From Deltaproteobacteria bacterium (GTDB lineage Bacteria > Desulfobacterota > Desulfobulbia > Desulfobulbales > VMSU01), in NCBI GenBank assembly GCA_021789795.1, contig JAJYJA010000128.1:1-6785 (forward strand): a stretch of 6,785 nucleotides of DNA, in the 5' to 3' direction. Made by a program: the position numbers and the translations under genes. Shown here piece by piece: positions 4,569-6,785 of this stretch (positions within the stretch are counted from its first letter, which is position 1; each line of letters begins with the position of its first letter). The notes under the pieces are model-generated. The model was given only the letters and a program-made list of their open reading frames with translations. It made no database searches and was not told the DNA's origin.

Positions 4569-6497
4569 TTAGAGGTCGCGGATGTTGAAGTCCTGGCGGA
4601 TCACCTCCTGCATCCGGGCGATCACCGTGAAGGACTCCTTTAAGGTCTGGCGCTCCAGGTCGGAGAGGTCCTGGGGGTTGATGCGGTTGTCCGGCTGCCG
4701 GCCTCCCTCCAGCATCCGCAACTGGTGCACCAGCCGTACCTGCATCAGGAACTCGTAGGCCTCGACGATCTCGCCGTAAAGCTCCTGGGATAGGTGCCGG
4801 GTCTCGTGGACAACGCGCAGCCGGTCGATGGTGTTGACCTCCTCGATGCCGTGCCGCAGGGCCATCAGGCGGGCGAAATCGACGAAGAAGACGAGGGCCT
4901 TCTCCTTGAGGTCGAAGGTGTTCTTGTGCGCGCCGTCCTTCTCGACGATGAAGTTCTTGAAGAAGGACAGGGGCGGACGGGAGGAGAGGCAGTTGCGGGC
5001 CAGGTGGAGGAGAAACAATCCCCCCTGGCGGGCGGTTTCGGTCAGCGCCAGCCGCAGCTCGGTTGCCAGGGAAAGCTCGCCGAAGCCGGGCCGGAAGTCG
5101 AAGAAGATGGTGGAGTTTAAGATCTCCCGGGGCTCCGGTTCCCCGCACCAGTCGCGGAAATAGCCCTTCCAGGCCGCCAGCGGCCGCCGCCACTTGGGGT
5201 TGCTGGCCATGATCTCGCCGGGGCACAGGGGGTAGCCGCAGAGGACGAGATGGCGGATGGCGCCCTCGGCAAAGGCGCGGAAATACTCCTCCGCCTGCCC
5301 CATAAGCACCGGGTCGGGGCTGTCCTGGTAGAGGAGGGCGTTGTCCTGGTCGGTCTTGAAGGTCTGCTCCCGGCGGCCCTCGCTGCCCATCAGGAGCCAG
5401 CAGAAGGGCAGGGGCGGCTCGCCGGTTTCCGCCGCCAGCATGGTCAGCAGCCGGTCCAGGATCTGGTCGTTTAGCACCGCGATCATCCGGGTGATGTTGT
5501 GGGCCCGGGCGCCCTCCTCGATCAGGGTGCGGATGACCTGCGGCACCTTGCGGGCCAGGAGATAGAGCCCCTCGATCCGGCGCTGGGCCACGATCTCCCG
5601 GAAGAGGTAGAGCGGCGAGGTGCCCTGCTCCACCATGATGTCGTGGGTGGTGACCATCTTGACGATCTCGCCGTTTTTTTCGATGGCCAGGTGGTGCACT
5701 CGCTCCCGCATCATGGTGAGCAGGGCGTCGAAGGCCATCGCCTGGCTGGAGATGGTGCGCACCGGCGAGGCCATGATCATGGATGCCGGGGTCTGGTAGT
5801 CCAGGCCGCCCGCCACCACCTTGGCCCGCAGGTCCTTGTCGGTGACGATGCCCTTGATCTGGCCGTCGGCGCCGGTGAGCAGGAGCGAGCCGATCAGGTT
5901 GTCGGTCATGATCCGGGCCACCTCCCGCACCGGGGTGTCCTCGGGGGCGGTGTACAGCCGGCCCTTGGCGATCTCCTCCACCGGCGAGGAGAAGAGGTGC
6001 AGCGCCCCCTCGGTGCGGGGGGCGATCTGGTGCTGACGCAGCTCGGCGTAGGCCCCCTTGACCAGCTTCTCGGTCATGGAGCGCAGGAAATAGTGCGAAA
6101 TCTCGGCATGTTCCGCCAGCAGGGCCAGGAAGTCCCGTTTGGCGATCAGGAAGCAGAAGGTGTCCTCCACCGTCTCCACGTTCAGGTTGGCCCGGGTGCC
6201 CTGGATGATCGACAGGGAGCCGAAGCACTCGCCCTCGCCCCGGAAATCCTTCAGCGTCACCTCGTCCTGGTCGTTTTTGAGATAACTCTTCACCCCGCCC
6301 TTCTGGATCAGGTAGAGGAAGTCAACCTGGGTGGCGTTCTGGCGGAAGATCATGGTCCCGGCAGGGAAGAAGTCGATCACGCATTGGGCGGCCAGCCGCG
6401 TCCTGGACTCGGGGCCTAAGAGGTTGAAGGGCAGGGTCTGGGCGAGAAAATCGGCCACCCCCGCCACTGGCATGAAGGCTTGTTCCCTTTTGGTCAT
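4569..6497 (-). CDS. cNMP-binding / CBS-pair / DUF294 putative nucleotidyltransferase
   Basis: A 642-residue cytoplasmic protein with four recognisable parts: a cyclic-nucleotide-binding-type domain (about 20-140, with GECFGSLSI at 89-97 and TRANLNV as the phosphate-cassette-like region), two CBS repeats (about 172-230 and 240-292, each ending in a D-x-D/HDIM-like turn), a DUF294 nucleotidyltransferase-like domain (about 320-450) with MGSEGRREQTF (370-380) and the metal-binding Asp383-x-Asp385, and a DUF294 C-terminal helical domain (about 475-630). The GS-x-x-R-x-E and D-x-D pattern resembles GlnD-type uridylyltransferases. A sensor that modifies a partner protein in response to nucleotides is plausible but unproven. 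It is the first gene of an operon with the exonuclease. The ATG at 6497 lacks a good Shine-Dalgarno; ATG at 6473 (residue 9), preceded by AAGGGA, is an alternative. Confidence 0.88.
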   Translation of the reverse strand: MTKREQAFMPVAGVADFLAQTLPFNLLGPESRTRLAAQCVIDFFPAGTMIFRQNATQVDFLYLIQKGGVKSYLKNDQDEVTLKDFRGEGECFGSLSIIQGTRANLNVETVEDTFCFLIAKRDFLALLAEHAEISHYFLRSMTEKLVKGAYAELRQHQIAPRTEGALHLFSSPVEEIAKGRLYTAPEDTPVREVARIMTDNLIGSLLLTGADGQIKGIVTDKDLRAKVVAGGLDYQTPASMIMASPVRTISSQAMAFDALLTMMRERVHHLAIEKNGEIVKMVTTHDIMVEQGTSPLYLFREIVAQRRIEGLYLLARKVPQVIRTLIEEGARAHNITRMIAVLNDQILDRLLTMLAAETGEPPLPFCWLLMGSEGRREQTFKTDQDNALLYQDSPDPVLMGQAEEYFRAFAEGAIRHLVLCGYPLCPGEIMASNPKWRRPLAAWKGYFRDWCGEPEPREILNSTIFFDFRPGFGELSLATELRLALTETARQGGLFLLHLARNCLSSRPPLSFFKNFIVEKDGAHKNTFDLKEKALVFFVDFARLMALRHGIEEVNTIDRLRVVHETRHLSQELYGEIVEAYEFLMQVRLVHQLRMLEGGRQPDNRINPQDLSDLERQTLKESFTVIARMQEVIRQDFNIRDL

Positions 6498-6607
6498 GGC
6501 AGGATTTGGGTAATCAGGGGGAATAATGAGTCTGGGCGGCGTCCGCCGGTTGGAGGTCGGCTGATGACCACGCAGATGCGGTGCTGCCGGACAGTTTCAC
6601 CTACGGC

Positions 6608-6646
6608 TTAGGTATTTACCCTAGTGGCAATGCCGCGACTTGGCAA
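6608..6646 (-). promoter_or_regulatory. Possible promoter and overlapping dyad upstream of the DUF294 gene
   Basis: On the minus strand TTGCCA (6646-6641) is separated by 17 bases from TAGGGT (6623-6618), a weak sigma70-like pair. The -10 lies within the inverted repeat TAGGGTA-AA-TACCTAA (6623-6608), which has two 7-base arms and a 2-base gap, the geometry of some LuxR/NarL-type response-regulator sites. Placement on the -10 would suit a regulator. Both assignments are by eye, and the leader to the gene would be about 110 bases. Confidence 0.28.
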
Positions 6647-6677
6647 CCGTTAAATCAGGGGGAAGTTGCTAAACCTT

Positions 6678-6785
6678 GATGGTCTCGCAAAAAGGTAGCC
6701 GATGGCTAAGCAAAAGGGCCGATATACAAGGCGCGGGGTGTGTTTGGCGAGTGAGGCCATACAGATGGTATGCCGAACGAGCCAA
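6678..6785 (+). mobile_element. Second copy of the palindromic element, cut off by the window end
   Basis: From 6675 to 6785 the sequence matches 1445-1555 at 105 of 111 positions, with no gaps and in the same orientation. The left terminus reads GATGGTCTCGCAAAAAGG, closer to the inverted right terminus than in the other copy (15 of 18). The right end, and so any target duplication, lies outside the window; the left flank is AAACCTT. It sits in the non-coding region upstream of the DUF294 gene. Confidence 0.8.

Noticed and set aside
3793..6228. An 811-codon open frame on the minus strand
   Set aside because: It overlaps the DUF294 and exonuclease genes in another frame and is an Arg/Pro/Gly-rich shadow typical of GC-rich DNA, with no domain pattern.
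5499..6419. A 306-codon plus-strand open frame antisense to the DUF294 gene
   Set aside because: It is His/Gly/Leu-rich with no recognisable motif and is fully explained by codon bias of the gene on the other strand.

Overview
This window looks like chromosomal DNA from a GC-rich bacterium, probably a proteobacterium; a deltaproteobacterial or related acetate-using anaerobe would fit, but nothing here fixes the genus. The core genes are GC-rich (45 of 60 bases in 2221-2280). One gene near the left end is clearly different (21 of 60 in 421-480 and 18 of 60 in 1021-1080), which suggests horizontal transfer.

Layout, left to right. Positions 1-107 hold the last codons of a plus-strand gene that resembles the C-terminus of an RluA/RluD-type pseudouridine synthase, followed by a hairpin terminator. 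Positions 242-1270 carry a low-GC plus-strand gene for a synthetase-only RelA/SpoT-domain protein. Positions 1271-1596 contain no gene. They hold a decayed repeat end, the minus-strand terminator of the symporter gene, and a complete 151-bp palindromic element. From 1597 to 6497 all genes are on the minus strand: a cNMP/CBS/DUF294 putative nucleotidyltransferase (6497-4569), a DEDDh exonuclease 6 bases downstream (4562-3825), then after a strong promoter a DUF485 membrane protein (3644-3333) overlapping an ActP-type cation/acetate symporter (3333-1597). Positions 6498-6785 are a non-coding leader ending in a second, cut-off copy of the element.

The minus-strand genes form a plausible acetate or short-chain monocarboxylate uptake module. 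ActP is the transporter, DUF485 is its usual small membrane partner, and the DUF294 protein plus exonuclease are recurrent neighbours of such symporters in other proteobacteria, with a possible nucleotide-responsive regulatory role (inference).

The most striking structure is the dispersed element. Its two copies, in direct orientation, match at 105 of 111 comparable bases and bracket the uptake module. The complete copy has imperfect terminal inverted repeats and a 7-bp target duplication (AGTGCTT). It appears to have inserted inside the actP stop codon and regenerated TGA from its own first two bases, pushing the actP terminator about 158 bp further away. It encodes no transposase and is best described as a MITE-like, non-autonomous element.
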